Shown: positions 36,776 to 44,976 of the stretch, piece after piece
How positions within the stretch are numbered: the stretch's first letter is position 1
Layout: each line of letters begins with the position of its first letter
Source: Chryseobacterium sp. HSC-36S06
Lineage (GTDB): Bacteria > Bacteroidota > Bacteroidia > Flavobacteriales > Weeksellaceae
Reading direction: 5' to 3'
NCBI RefSeq assembly: GCF_024171485.1
Contig: NZ_JALJZX010000002.1
Location: 806,001 to 870,000 of the forward strand
DNA: 64,000 nt
Made by a program: the position numbers and the translations under genes
The notes under the pieces: model-generated
The model's database searches: none
Seen by the model: the letters and a program-made list of their open reading frames with translations, nothing else
What the model was told of the DNA's origin: nothing

Positions 36776-37201
36776 CTATTTCTCTATAAATTCTTTTAAA
36801 CTCTGACCCACAATACCGGTCCACCCGTTTTCGAAACTTTCTTTCTGGAAATCTTTGCCTAAATGACTGAGATTCTCCAGACCCTTGTGCGTGAGGGTAA
36901 TAACTGTTCCTCCATTTTCTTCCTCCAATTCCCATCTTACAATCGTTTTCTCTTTAGAGATTTCCGGGTAAGACCAGGTGTGCTTAAATTTCTCATTCGG
37001 AATCACCTCCAGAATTTCCGCATGATGATGAAACCTTTTTTCCTCGCCGGGTTCATAAAAATTGAACTCTTTGTGAAGTCCCAGTTCAAAATCCGGGATA
37101 TCAAAATACCATTCCTTCATCTGCGCTTTATCGGTCAAAGCGTTCCATACCTTTTCTACGGGCGCATTCACTCTTTGTTTAATGACAACATTTTCGTGCA
37201 T
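36776..37201 (-). CDS. SRPBCC (AHSA1/START-like) family protein
   Basis: 141 residues from the preferred ATG at 37201 (MHENVVIKQRVNAPVEKVWNALTDKAQM). The helix-grip fold is seen in that opening, in the WYFDIPDFELGLHKEFNF strand region and the closing helix GWTGIVGQSLKEFIEK. The segment GGTVITLTHKGLENL is the usual penultimate strand. Such proteins bind small hydrophobic ligands or act as Hsp90 co-chaperone-like domains; no ligand can be named. The open frame extends 12 codons upstream without support. Confidence 0.85.
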   Translation of the reverse strand: MHENVVIKQRVNAPVEKVWNALTDKAQMKEWYFDIPDFELGLHKEFNFYEPGEEKRFHHHAEILEVIPNEKFKHTWSYPEISKEKTIVRWELEEENGGTVITLTHKGLENLSHLGKDFQKESFENGWTGIVGQSLKEFIEK

Positions 37202-37296
37202 AATCTTAGATTTTTTTGATGGTATTAAAGTTAACATTTATTTCAGTGATAGATAAAATTATTACCATGATTTTATTCATTTCCTTAATTTTCGGT

Positions 37297-37304
37297 TACA
37301 TTTG
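37297..37304 (+). promoter_or_regulatory. -7 promoter element of the MBL-fold gene
   Basis: TACATTTG, matching TANNTTTG, 68 bases upstream of the ATG at 37373. Confidence 0.55.
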
Positions 37305-37372
37305 CAGCCATTTATAAAGTAAAATTCGTGTACACAGTTTTATTTTAAACCATTAAAACTGTCTAAAATAAG

Positions 37373-38488
37373 ATGAAGATTTTAAAAAACCTTATGATTA
37401 TCATACTTTTTCTGCTCGCGGTTCTTGCCACCGCAACTTATCTGGTGATGAAACATCCGAAATTCGGAAAAAGCCCGTCTGGAGAACGGATGGAGAGAAT
37501 ACAGAAATCGCCGCATTACAAAAACGGAAAGTTTGATAATCTCAATAAAACACCTCAACTTGCAGAAGACACGTCAATGCCGGAAGTGATGTTCAGGTTT
37601 CTTTTCGGCAAGAAAGAAAACCTCAGACCTTCAGAGAAATTCAATTTTACCAAAACTGATTTAAAAAATCTGAATCCCAACGAAAACGCGTATATCTGGA
37701 TGGGACATTCTTCTTATTTTATCCAGATCAACGGCAAGAAAATCCTTGTTGATCCGGTTTTCAGCGGAAATGCGTCGCCTTTTACCTTTACAACCAAAGC
37801 TTTTGAAGGATCCGATCTGTACACCACTGACGATATTCCGGAGCTGGATTATCTTATCATTTCGCATGATCACTGGGATCATCTGGATTATGAAACCGTG
37901 AAGAAGCTCATTCCTAAAGTTAAAAAAGTGATTACAGGTCTTGGAACCGGCGAACATTTGGAATACTGGGGCTACGATCCTAAAAAACTTATTGAACTCG
38001 ACTGGAACGAAAGTTCAGATTTAGAAAACGGTTTTAAAGTCTATTGCGAACCTGCCAGACATTTTTCCGGGCGCGGTTTTAAGCGTGACCAGGCGATTTG
38101 GGCAAGTTTCGTTTTTGAAACTCCGAAACAGCGAATTTATATCGGCGGCGACAGCGGTTACGATGATCATTATAAAAAGATCGGCGATAAATTTGGGAGC
38201 TTCGATCTTGCTATTCTTGAAAATGGCCAGTATAACAGGGATTGGCGGTATATTCACTTTATGCCGGGAGAAAACATCAAAGCAATGAAAGAACTTAATG
38301 CGAAAAGAATGATCCCGGTTCATAACTCGAAATTCGCCCTGGCAAATCATTCGTGGAAAGAACCGCTCGATAAAATGACCCAACTGAATACGGAAAATCT
38401 TCGAATCATCACCCCAAAAATAGGGGAAAAAGTAAACTGGGAAGATGATTTGAAAGTGTACGAAGAATGGTGGCAAAACAATCTGTAA
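37373..38488 (+). CDS. Membrane-anchored metallo-beta-lactamase-fold hydrolase (NAPE-PLD/UlaG-like)
   Basis: 371 residues. An N-terminal helix (LMIIILFLLAVLATATYLVM) anchors the protein. The hydrolase domain has IWMGHSSYFIQINGKKILVDPVFSG, the metal motif ISHDHWDHLDY (H-x-H-x-D-H, about residues 162-172), EPARHFSGRGF, GGDSGYDDHY and IPVHNSKFALANH. This order resembles N-acyl-phosphatidylethanolamine phospholipase D and RomA/UlaG-type proteins, so a phospholipid or other ester-phosphate substrate is plausible but not shown. It begins a same-strand series running to the thiolase. Confidence 0.88.
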   Translation: MKILKNLMIIILFLLAVLATATYLVMKHPKFGKSPSGERMERIQKSPHYKNGKFDNLNKTPQLAEDTSMPEVMFRFLFGKKENLRPSEKFNFTKTDLKNLNPNENAYIWMGHSSYFIQINGKKILVDPVFSGNASPFTFTTKAFEGSDLYTTDDIPELDYLIISHDHWDHLDYETVKKLIPKVKKVITGLGTGEHLEYWGYDPKKLIELDWNESSDLENGFKVYCEPARHFSGRGFKRDQAIWASFVFETPKQRIYIGGDSGYDDHYKKIGDKFGSFDLAILENGQYNRDWRYIHFMPGENIKAMKELNAKRMIPVHNSKFALANHSWKEPLDKMTQLNTENLRIITPKIGEKVNWEDDLKVYEEWWQNNL

Positions 38489-38561
38489 GATATTTGGAAT
38501 AATTTTTTCTTGCATGTAAAAAAGGTCTTGAAGAAGCACGAACTAAAATAAATTCCGCGCC

Positions 38562-39320
38562 ATGAAAAAAATACTACAGGTTGCCAACGGCTTTTCGCTC
38601 ATTTTCACTATTATTTTTAATTATCTCAGCAACACAGGGATTTTCAACGGTAAAACCATCGGAAATGTTTCCGATCAGTACCATACTTTAATTACTCCTG
38701 CAGGTTATGCATTTTCCATTTGGGGTTTAATTTATCTGCTTTTGTTGGGCTTCGTTTTTTACACAGGGAGAAGTTTATTTAATACTGCCAAAAATGAAGC
38801 AGATGGTTTTGTAAAAAACATCGGTTGGTGGTTCGTAATATCCTGCATTGCTAACTGCGCGTGGATCGTCGCCTGGTTGTACGGCTTCAGCGGAATTTCG
38901 GTTTTAATTTTAGGGGTTGCGATGGTTTCCCTCACCAAAATTTTACTTGAAGCTTTAAAATATAACAACAGCACCGCGGAAAAAGGGTTCATTAATATTC
39001 CTTTTCAAATATACGCTGGATGGATGAGTGTAGCCTTAATTGTTGCAACTGCTTCCTGGCTTCATAAAATCGGTTGGAACGGCTGGGGAATTTCTGAAAG
39101 CACATGGACGATTATTATGATCGCAGTCGCATCTGTTATCCACCTTATGATGACATGGCAGAAAAACGCACCGTTCTTCGCTTTTGTCGGCGCGTGGGCA
39201 TTTATCGCCATCTCACAGTCAAATGAAGCGGGTTCAGCAGTCTCTATTTTTGCAATAATTGCAGCTACAGTTCTTTTTATCAGCAGCTGCACCAATCTCT
39301 ATAAAAGAAGCGTGCTTTAG
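38562..39320 (+). CDS. Tryptophan-rich TspO-like membrane protein
   Basis: 252 residues with seven or eight hydrophobic segments and 11 or more tryptophans concentrated in helix ends (FSIWGLIYLLLLGFVFY, NIGWWFVISCIANCAWIVAWLYG, IYAGWMSVALIVATASWL, GWNGWG). The layout is that of bacterial proteins labelled tryptophan-rich sensory protein, distant relatives of TspO/MBR, but longer than the 160-residue TspO core. TspO proteins bind porphyrins and cholesterol-like ligands; whether this one does is unknown. It lies between the MBL-fold protein and the hydrolase on the same strand. Confidence 0.78.
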   Translation: MKKILQVANGFSLIFTIIFNYLSNTGIFNGKTIGNVSDQYHTLITPAGYAFSIWGLIYLLLLGFVFYTGRSLFNTAKNEADGFVKNIGWWFVISCIANCAWIVAWLYGFSGISVLILGVAMVSLTKILLEALKYNNSTAEKGFINIPFQIYAGWMSVALIVATASWLHKIGWNGWGISESTWTIIMIAVASVIHLMMTWQKNAPFFAFVGAWAFIAISQSNEAGSAVSIFAIIAATVLFISSCTNLYKRSVL

Positions 39321-39341
39321 AGCAAAGACAGATTGTTTTTG

Positions 39342-39349
39342 TATTTTTG
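39342..39349 (+). promoter_or_regulatory. -7 promoter element of the alpha/beta hydrolase gene
   Basis: TATTTTTG, matching TANNTTTG. Its last TTG is the false start at 39347; the ATG at 39365 is 15 bases downstream. Confidence 0.6.
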
Positions 39350-39364
39350 GGAAAATTGATCGAT

Positions 39365-40360
39365 ATGAAGTTTCCAATCACATTATTCATCTTATTATTC
39401 TCTTTATTTTCAAAAGCACAGGACTTATCAAAATTACAGCCTTTGGACGCTGAACTTACGGCGGTAAATTATCCTTTTCCCGTTCAGTTTAAAGAATTAA
39501 AAAATCAGGGACAGCAGTTGAAAATGGCTTTCATGGATGTGCAACCTGCAAAACCTAACGGAAAAACCATAGTCCTTCTTCATGGGAAAAATTTCAACGG
39601 ATATTATTTTGAACAGACGGCAAAAGAACTTCAGAAAGAAGGCTTCCGCGTCCTTATGCCGGATCAGATCGGTTTCGGAAAATCCTCAAAACCGAAACAG
39701 TATCAGTTCAGTTTTCAGCAATTAGCCGAAAACACCAAATCAATACTGGATGATTTAAAAATTCAAAACTTCATCGTCCTTGGACATTCAATGGGAGGAA
39801 TGCTCGCCACAAAAATGGCGGTGATGTATCCCGAAAATATAGAAAAACTGATTCTCGAAAATCCAATTGGACTCGAAGATTACCGGAATTTTTCGACTTA
39901 CCAGAATATCGATAAACAATATGCTGCTGAACTTAAAAACACCTATGATTCCTATAAAGATTATCAACTCAAATTTTATTACGACGGAAAATGGAAGCCG
40001 GAATATGACAAATGGCTGAATCTTTTGGCGGGCTGGACGGTTTCCAAAGATTTCCCAATTACCGCCTGGAATGCCGCTTTAACTTCAGATATGATTTATA
40101 CGCAGCCCGTTGTTGAAGATTTTGAAAAAATTGCGGTTCCTACCCTTCTCATCATAGGAACGCGCGACAGAACAGCTATTGGAAAAGGAAATGCACCAAA
40201 AGAATTGCAGCCTTTAATGGGACTTTATCAGAATTTAGGCAAGGAAACCCAGAAAAAAATTCAAAATTCAAAATTGGTCGAGCTCGAAAATGTAGGACAC
40301 TCGCCTCACATTGAAGTTTTCGACCGCTTTATTACTCCTTTAATGGAATTTATTAAATAA
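39365..40360 (+). CDS. Secreted alpha/beta hydrolase
   Basis: 331 residues. Signal peptide MKFPITLFILLFSLFSKAQ. The hydrolase fold shows the oxyanion HGKNF after KTIVLLHG (about 70), the nucleophile elbow VLGHSMGGMLAT (Ser near 145), a C-terminal acidic residue in LLIIGTRDRTAIGKG, and the catalytic His in ENVGHSPHIEVFDRF. The fold resembles C-C hydrolases and epoxide hydrolases; substrate unknown. I reject the TTG start at 39347 because it overlaps the -7 box, and the signal peptide begins cleanly at 39365. Confidence 0.9.
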   Translation: MKFPITLFILLFSLFSKAQDLSKLQPLDAELTAVNYPFPVQFKELKNQGQQLKMAFMDVQPAKPNGKTIVLLHGKNFNGYYFEQTAKELQKEGFRVLMPDQIGFGKSSKPKQYQFSFQQLAENTKSILDDLKIQNFIVLGHSMGGMLATKMAVMYPENIEKLILENPIGLEDYRNFSTYQNIDKQYAAELKNTYDSYKDYQLKFYYDGKWKPEYDKWLNLLAGWTVSKDFPITAWNAALTSDMIYTQPVVEDFEKIAVPTLLIIGTRDRTAIGKGNAPKELQPLMGLYQNLGKETQKKIQNSKLVELENVGHSPHIEVFDRFITPLMEFIK

Positions 40361-40385
40361 GTAATAAAAATTAAATTCAAAAAAT

Positions 40386-41603
40386 ATGAATAAAGACGCA
40401 TATATTATCGACGGAACCCGTTCTGCCATTGGAAATTTCAAAGGAAGTTTAGCACCGGTAAGAACAGATAACCTGATGGCTTCCGTGATTAAAAGCCTTG
40501 TAGCCAAAAATCCGGAATTACCTTTGGATAAAATTGATGACGTGATTATCGGCTGCGCTAATCAGGCCGGAGAAGATAACAGAAACGTTGCAAGAATGGC
40601 TCTGCTTTTGGCCGGACTTCCAACCAGTGTTCCGGGAGAAACCGTGAACAGGCTTTGTGCATCAGGAATGAGCTCAATTGCTCAGGCGATGAGAGCAATA
40701 AAATCCGGCGAAGGGGATCTTTTTATTGCCGGCGGTGTGGAAGGAATGTCACGGGCACCTTACGCAATTTCAAAGGCAGAAAGCGCTTTTGGAACAGATT
40801 CTAAAATGTACGATACAAGTTTTGGTTGGCGTTTCATTAATCCAGAAATGGAAAAAATGTACGGAATAGAAGCGATGGGAAAAACCGCTGAAAATCTGGC
40901 AGAAATTTATAAAATATCACGCGAAGAACAGGACGAATTTGCATTGAATTCTCAGATGAAGGCAAAAAAAGCGCAGGAATCTGGAAGGTTAGCAGAAGAA
41001 ATTTCAGATATCGAGATCACGCAGCGAAAAGGCGATCCGATGATTATCAACAAAGACGAATTCATCAAACCTAATTCCACATTAGAAGGTTTAGGAAAAT
41101 TGAGAGCCGCTTTTATAAAAGAAAACGGAAGCGTAACTGCAGGAAATGCTTCGGGATTAAATGACGGTGCCGCTGCAGTGCTCATCGCTTCGGATGACGC
41201 GGTAAAAAATTACGGACTGAAACCTTTAGCAAAAATCGTAAGTTCAGCCGTTGTGGGAGTTGAACCCCGAATTATGGGAATCGGCCCTGTTGATGCTACA
41301 AAACTGGCATTAAAAAGAGCCAATCTTACTTTAGACCAAATCGATATCATCGAACTGAACGAAGCTTTCGCGGCGCAAAGTATCGCGTGTCTGAAGGAAC
41401 TTGGAATTGCAAACGACGATGCAAGAGTAAATGTGAACGGAGGTGCAATTGCACTCGGTCATCCGCTTGGAATGAGCGGAACGCGGATTACCTATTCTGC
41501 AGCTCTGGAACTGAACAAAACCGGCAAAAAATACGCACTGGCCACAATGTGTATCGGTGTTGGACAGGGTTACGCGGTGATTCTGGAAAATGTCAATGTA
41601 TAA
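40386..41603 (+). CDS. Acetyl-CoA C-acyltransferase (thiolase)
   Basis: Cleaves 3-ketoacyl-CoA in beta-oxidation or condenses acetyl-CoA. 405 residues. The nucleophilic Cys is in VNRLCASGMSSIAQAMRA (about 92), GGVEGMSRAPY follows, the catalytic His is in NVNGGAIALGHPLGMSGTR (about 357-375), and the second catalytic Cys is in ATMCIGVGQGYAVILE. The single gene has no adjacent beta-oxidation multi-enzyme FadB, though acyl-CoA ligase and dehydrogenase genes lie 28 kb away in this window. A strong terminator follows. Confidence 0.97.
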   Translation: MNKDAYIIDGTRSAIGNFKGSLAPVRTDNLMASVIKSLVAKNPELPLDKIDDVIIGCANQAGEDNRNVARMALLLAGLPTSVPGETVNRLCASGMSSIAQAMRAIKSGEGDLFIAGGVEGMSRAPYAISKAESAFGTDSKMYDTSFGWRFINPEMEKMYGIEAMGKTAENLAEIYKISREEQDEFALNSQMKAKKAQESGRLAEEISDIEITQRKGDPMIINKDEFIKPNSTLEGLGKLRAAFIKENGSVTAGNASGLNDGAAAVLIASDDAVKNYGLKPLAKIVSSAVVGVEPRIMGIGPVDATKLALKRANLTLDQIDIIELNEAFAAQSIACLKELGIANDDARVNVNGGAIALGHPLGMSGTRITYSAALELNKTGKKYALATMCIGVGQGYAVILENVNV

Positions 41604-41630
41604 TTGTCGCTGAATAACCAATGTAAATAT

Positions 41631-41660
41631 AAAAACCCTTTCAATTGAAAGGGTTTTTAG
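41631..41660 (+). terminator. Terminator after the thiolase gene
   Basis: A perfect 28-base palindrome: AAAAACCCTTTCAA pairs with TTGAAAGGGTTTTT. Works in both directions. Confidence 0.85.
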
Positions 41661-41707
41661 TTGGGTGCCGAATGGTATTCTTTGAATAAAACACCGAAAT
41701 TGTTTTC

Positions 41708-41818
41708 TAGCCCCGATTGGAGCATTTGTTTGAGCTTTTTGGGCCGCGACCTGAAAAAGCGAGTGCGGAAAGCGGGACGGGTTTCAGCAAAAAAGCGAAA
41801 CCCTGTTGCTCCTGAAAA
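41708..41818 (+). repeat. Dispersed hairpin repeat, copy C
   Basis: TAGCCCCGATTGGAGCATTT and GTTTGAGC lead into stem GCTTTTT/AAAAAGC, then GCGAGTGCGGAAAGCGGGA. An extra hairpin GGGTTTC/GAAACCC precedes the shared end GCTCCTGAAAA, 2 bases before the stop codon of the next gene. Same family as the copies at 28162, 36553 and 60674. Confidence 0.78.
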
Positions 41819-41820
41819 TT

Positions 41821-42267
41821 TTAATGTTGGGTTTTCTCCGGATCATCGTAATTCACCATCCAGTTGATGCCGAACTTATCGGTCCACATGCCAAAATACG
41901 CGCCCCAAAACGTTTCCGCGAGAGGCATTGTCACATTTCCTCCTTCGGAAAGACCGTTGAAAAGCCTGTCGGCTTCTTCTTTAGAATCGGTGTTGATTGA
42001 AAGTGAAATATTGTTTCCCTGACTGAATTGCGACGCATATTCCCCGCCTGTATCAGATCCCATCAGAACCGTTTCCTGAGAAATAGGCAGGGTGACGTGC
42101 ATGATTTTGTTTTTATCTTCTTCAGACATCTGTTTGCCTTCTTCACCCGAAGGCATATCACCGAAACGGCCGATATAAGGAAATTCTCCGCCGAAAACGG
42201 ATTTGTAGAAATTAAAAGCTTCTTCGCAGTTTCCGTTGAATGTTAAGTACGCGTTTATCTGTGCCAT
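41821..42267 (-). CDS. PhnB-like VOC family protein
   Basis: 148 residues: INAYLTFNGNCEEAFNFYKSVFGGEFPYIGRFGDMPSG at the N terminus, VLMGSDTGGEYASQFSQGNNISLSINTDSKEEADRLFNGL in the middle and WGAYFGMWTDKFGINWMVNYDDPE at the end. This is the pattern of the PhnB/YjdN group (3-demethylubiquinone methyltransferase-like VOC). Biochemical activity in this group is not firmly known. It stands alone, 2 bases from repeat copy C on its 3' side. Confidence 0.88.
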   Translation of the reverse strand: MAQINAYLTFNGNCEEAFNFYKSVFGGEFPYIGRFGDMPSGEEGKQMSEEDKNKIMHVTLPISQETVLMGSDTGGEYASQFSQGNNISLSINTDSKEEADRLFNGLSEGGNVTMPLAETFWGAYFGMWTDKFGINWMVNYDDPEKTQH

Positions 42268-42355
42268 GATTGTAGTTTTTTAGTTAGTTAATTGAGGGAA
42301 AAGCTTCCATTTTATAAAAATTTTCAGAAAAATGAGTCTAAAAAATCATTGATTG

Positions 42356-42760
42356 CTATACTCTTGTTTTTTTTAGAGCCAACCGATAGCCTAGTAAAAC
42401 CAGGGGCCAAACAGCGATCCCAAGAACCCAGAACCAAATGGGTGACGGAATGGTGATCATCATATAAACCGAAATAATTAGAAACAAAATTCCAATAATG
42501 ATGGCGTAGATTTTTTTACCGTCGTTTGCAATTATTGTTGATACAAAACCGCCAGCCAATGCACCTGCGGCATAAGAAATAATGACAAAGAAAACGGCCA
42601 TAAACGGTGCATGTTCAACGTAATCTTTAATCGCTGCTGTATCATTGGGATCAGTGCCTGCAGGAAGTGGATAAAGATAATGACCCAACTGCTGAACGAG
42701 CCCAACGGCAATACCGGTGGCTACTATTCCAGCGATTATTGCAGCGGCTTTTCTTAACAT
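42356..42760 (-). CDS. Conserved membrane protein, four predicted helices
   Basis: 134 residues with four hydrophobic segments: AAAIIAGIVATGIAVGLV (5-22), APFMAVFFVIISYAAGALAGGFV (51-73), IYAIIIGILFLIISVYMMI (84-102) and IWFWVLGIAVWPLVLLGYRLAL (108-129). The first loop holds LYPLPAGTDPND. I recognise the pattern from flavobacterial genomes but know no function. It begins 1 base after the gene at 42762 ends, so it is the last gene of a four-gene unit led by the DUF1569 protein. Confidence 0.75.
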   Translation of the reverse strand: MLRKAAAIIAGIVATGIAVGLVQQLGHYLYPLPAGTDPNDTAAIKDYVEHAPFMAVFFVIISYAAGALAGGFVSTIIANDGKKIYAIIIGILFLIISVYMMITIPSPIWFWVLGIAVWPLVLLGYRLALKKTRV

Positions 42761-42761
42761 T

Positions 42762-43229
42762 TTACTGGTTTTTCCATGTTGTTTTATAACTTAATGTGCC
42801 ATCATAACTCTTCCAGTTTCCTATGAATTCGATGAACTGTTTTTCGACCTGCTGAAGTTTTGCATTCCACATAAAAGTGTAAATGAATTTACCGGTAAAG
42901 ATACCGGAATGTTTGCCTTTGGGTTCTTCCGCAAGCTCGTATTCACCATACACGGTACTGCGTTTTTTGCCGTCGCGGTATTGGTTGATTTTCAGTTTTC
43001 CTTCAAATTTTGAAAAGTTCTTTTCAACAATTGAATATCCTGCGAGAAAATATTCCTGATCGTTTTTCCTGTTCTGTTCTGAAATATTAATTTTGATCTT
43101 GAGAGGTTCTTTGCCTGCGATTGTTCCCGTGTAAGGTTGGGATTTATTCATCCACACTTCAGCGATATTAGGCATTTGAGAAAACGCGAAACCTGATGCC
43201 AGCAGGAATATAAACAGAAACTTTTTCAT
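42762..43229 (-). CDS. Secreted protein of unknown function
   Basis: 155 residues. A signal peptide (MKKFLFIFLLASGFAFSQ) is followed by a beta-rich domain: YTGTIAGKEPLKIKINIS, DQEYFLAGYSIVEKNFSKFEGKLKI, STVYGEYELAEE, HSGIFTGKFIYTFMWN and FIGNWKSYDGTLSYKTTWKNQ. No motif that I recognise. The fold resembles small lipocalin-like or beta-clam periplasmic proteins, which is inference. It is similar in size and plan to the next upstream gene at 43237, possibly a diverged paralogue. Gaps to its neighbours are 1 and 7 bases. Confidence 0.7.
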   Translation of the reverse strand: MKKFLFIFLLASGFAFSQMPNIAEVWMNKSQPYTGTIAGKEPLKIKINISEQNRKNDQEYFLAGYSIVEKNFSKFEGKLKINQYRDGKKRSTVYGEYELAEEPKGKHSGIFTGKFIYTFMWNAKLQQVEKQFIEFIGNWKSYDGTLSYKTTWKNQ

Positions 43230-43236
43230 TACAATT

Positions 43237-43707
43237 TTATTTTAATGATTCCAGATTTTTCATAATTTGGTTAGAATTGTCAAAATGCATCGCGACTTTC
43301 TTTTTATCTTTTTGCAAAACCCCTTCAAATACAATAACATTAAATAATTTGGGCATTAATTTAAGTGCCAAAGAACCTTTAAAAACACCTTGATTTTCAA
43401 TGTTTAAGACAGCGCTGTATATTTGAATTGATTCGTCATTCACTCTGGCAGTTTCAGTTTGATTGTAATTCACTGTTCCTGTGATCTTATGAGTAGCTTC
43501 GCCGATCTGCAAACTTGCTTCCACGTCATATAGACTTGATATTCCGGCGCTCAATGAAACCGAAGTAAAACTGACTTTTATCGACTGTTTTTTGCCCTTT
43601 TCCCCTTCAAAATAATGACCGTTATTCTTAATTAAGTCAGGCAGGTCGAATCTTTTTTGTGCTGAAGCCAAACTAAAACACAAAAGAAAAAAGAAAACAT
43701 ATTTCAT
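43237..43707 (-). CDS. Secreted protein of unknown function, plan like its neighbour
   Basis: 156 residues from ATG 43707: signal peptide MKYVFFFLLCFSLASAQ, then RFDLPDLIKNNGHYFEGEKGKKQSIKVSFTSVSL, a beta-rich middle with HKITGTVNYNQTETARV, and IENQGVFKGSLALKLMPKLFNVIVFEGVLQ. The motif order (x-G-x-G-K-x-x-I-K-V, then strands, then G-x-F-x-G) parallels the protein at 42762. The alternative upstream start at 43719 would overlap the DUF1569 gene by 11 bases; 43707 leaves a 1-base gap and a cleaner signal peptide. Confidence 0.7.
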   Translation of the reverse strand: MKYVFFFLLCFSLASAQKRFDLPDLIKNNGHYFEGEKGKKQSIKVSFTSVSLSAGISSLYDVEASLQIGEATHKITGTVNYNQTETARVNDESIQIYSAVLNIENQGVFKGSLALKLMPKLFNVIVFEGVLQKDKKKVAMHFDNSNQIMKNLESLK

Positions 43708-43708
43708 A

Positions 43709-44164
43709 TTAAACACCAAACTGGTCGAGATGGTGATTCAGGTGTTTCGCCAGCATATTGTTCCATTCCTGAGCGGTAAGTTTGCCAAACGAGTGCGACA
43801 TCTTACCGTCGAAAGCTTCTTTACCTAACTGCTGGGTTTTTTGTATGAAACCGATCAAACGCTTTTTTTCGGTTTCGAAATCTTTGTTGCCCTTAATAAT
43901 AAACATCGGACCTGTCGGGATGTTCTGCTTGTACGGAATTTCATTTACGGTTTTTGATTTCACGAAATTTTTCAGCAGAAAGCCTGCAATGAAACCCGGT
44001 TTGGGGTGTTTATCTGTTTCGTAAATCGTTTCATAAGCGACATTCAGATGAGCAAGTACCTGATCTACGCTCATTTTGCCCCACTTCCTCTGGGTTTCCG
44101 GCGTAAGGGTGTTGATTCTGTCGATGTAATTCTGCGCATCTTTAGCGTCGAAAATGTTCTGCAT
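43709..44164 (-). CDS. DUF1569 domain protein (DinB-like fold)
   Basis: 151 residues. It contains DRINTLTPETQRKWGKMSVDQVLAHLNVAYETIYE (about 13-47), FIQKTQQLGKEAFDGKMSHSFGKLTAQEWNNMLAKHLNHHLDQFGV at the C terminus, and a middle helix with NEIPYKQNIPTGPMF. His residues at HLNVAYE and the final KHLNHHLDQF are in the positions of the metal-binding triad of DinB/YfiT four-helix bundles. Function is unknown, though thiol or detoxification roles are known for relatives. It is first in the unit of four small genes. Confidence 0.82.
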   Translation of the reverse strand: MQNIFDAKDAQNYIDRINTLTPETQRKWGKMSVDQVLAHLNVAYETIYETDKHPKPGFIAGFLLKNFVKSKTVNEIPYKQNIPTGPMFIIKGNKDFETEKKRLIGFIQKTQQLGKEAFDGKMSHSFGKLTAQEWNNMLAKHLNHHLDQFGV

Positions 44165-44242
44165 GTTTTCAGGTTTTTTTTATTTCAAAACAAATTTAAT
44201 ATTTTTTGAGTTTGCTCCTGAAACTATTTTAGAGCATTAGAA

Positions 44243-44818
44243 CTATTCCTTCCAGCCCCATGGTTTTGAATTAAATTCTACAGGCTTGGTTAAATCGAAT
44301 TCAACCGTGAACACCCTGTCACTACCAATTCTGCGCAGATTATAACTGAATGTTTTCTCATCTAAAGTAATCCACCAAACATTCGTTGAAGCGTAAGAAA
44401 TCCTGTTGGCAGTTTCTTCATCTGCCGGAAAAATCTGAAGATTTTCGAAGCCCTGATTCGGAGCCTGACCGCCGTATTGCGTCACCTGATCTTCTGTACC
44501 GTCTTCGTGGCGGTGGTCGTGATTAAGTTTTAAAATTGATTTATCATTTTTTGATAAAACCCAAGTGCGCGAACTGTTTTCACCTACATAAAACGGAATT
44601 CTGATTCTGTTAGATTCGCAACTCAAAACCTGCATCACCAGACGCTTACCGGTGAAACCGTCGCCTTCTTTACCGCCGGCTGTAATTTTTCCTTCGTAGG
44701 ATTTAGAACAGTGATTTTTTAAACTGTTCCAGAATATTTCGCTCGGCATCTGTTTATTCTGAGCATTCAGGTTGTAAAATAAAATCGTAAAAATAAGTAA
44801 TGTGAAATTTTTTACCAT
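44243..44818 (-). CDS. Secreted protein of unknown function
   Basis: 191 residues from ATG 44818: signal peptide MVKNFTLLIFTILFYNLNAQ, then MPSEIFWNSLKNHCSKSYEGKITAG. Strands such as KRLVMQVLSCESNRIRIPFYVG, RTWVLSKNDKSILKLNHDHRHEDG and NVWWITLDEKTFSYNLRRIGSDRVFTVEFDL follow. The HDHRHEDG cluster could bind metal. The pattern is conserved in Bacteroidetes but I know no function. The frame extends 25 codons upstream to 44893 with a non-signal, Ser/Leu-rich stretch that I consider spurious. Confidence 0.72.
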   Translation of the reverse strand: MVKNFTLLIFTILFYNLNAQNKQMPSEIFWNSLKNHCSKSYEGKITAGGKEGDGFTGKRLVMQVLSCESNRIRIPFYVGENSSRTWVLSKNDKSILKLNHDHRHEDGTEDQVTQYGGQAPNQGFENLQIFPADEETANRISYASTNVWWITLDEKTFSYNLRRIGSDRVFTVEFDLTKPVEFNSKPWGWKE

Positions 44819-44932
44819 GCTTTTTAGTGTGAGTGTTAATGAATATCTGATAGCTAAAAGATCCGAAAACGAATCCCTCTCAAATATAAACATTTTATAA
44901 GTACCAGACTGTCTTACCTACACAGATTAAAT

Positions 44933-44963
44933 AAAAAAAGGCCGCCACTGGCAGCCTTTTTTT
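44933..44963 (-). terminator. Terminator after the metalloprotease gene
   Basis: AAAAAAAGGC pairs with GCCTTTTTTT, with an inner GCC/GGC; T-run on the minus strand. Confidence 0.78.
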
Positions 44964-44976
44964 GGATATCGAAATT

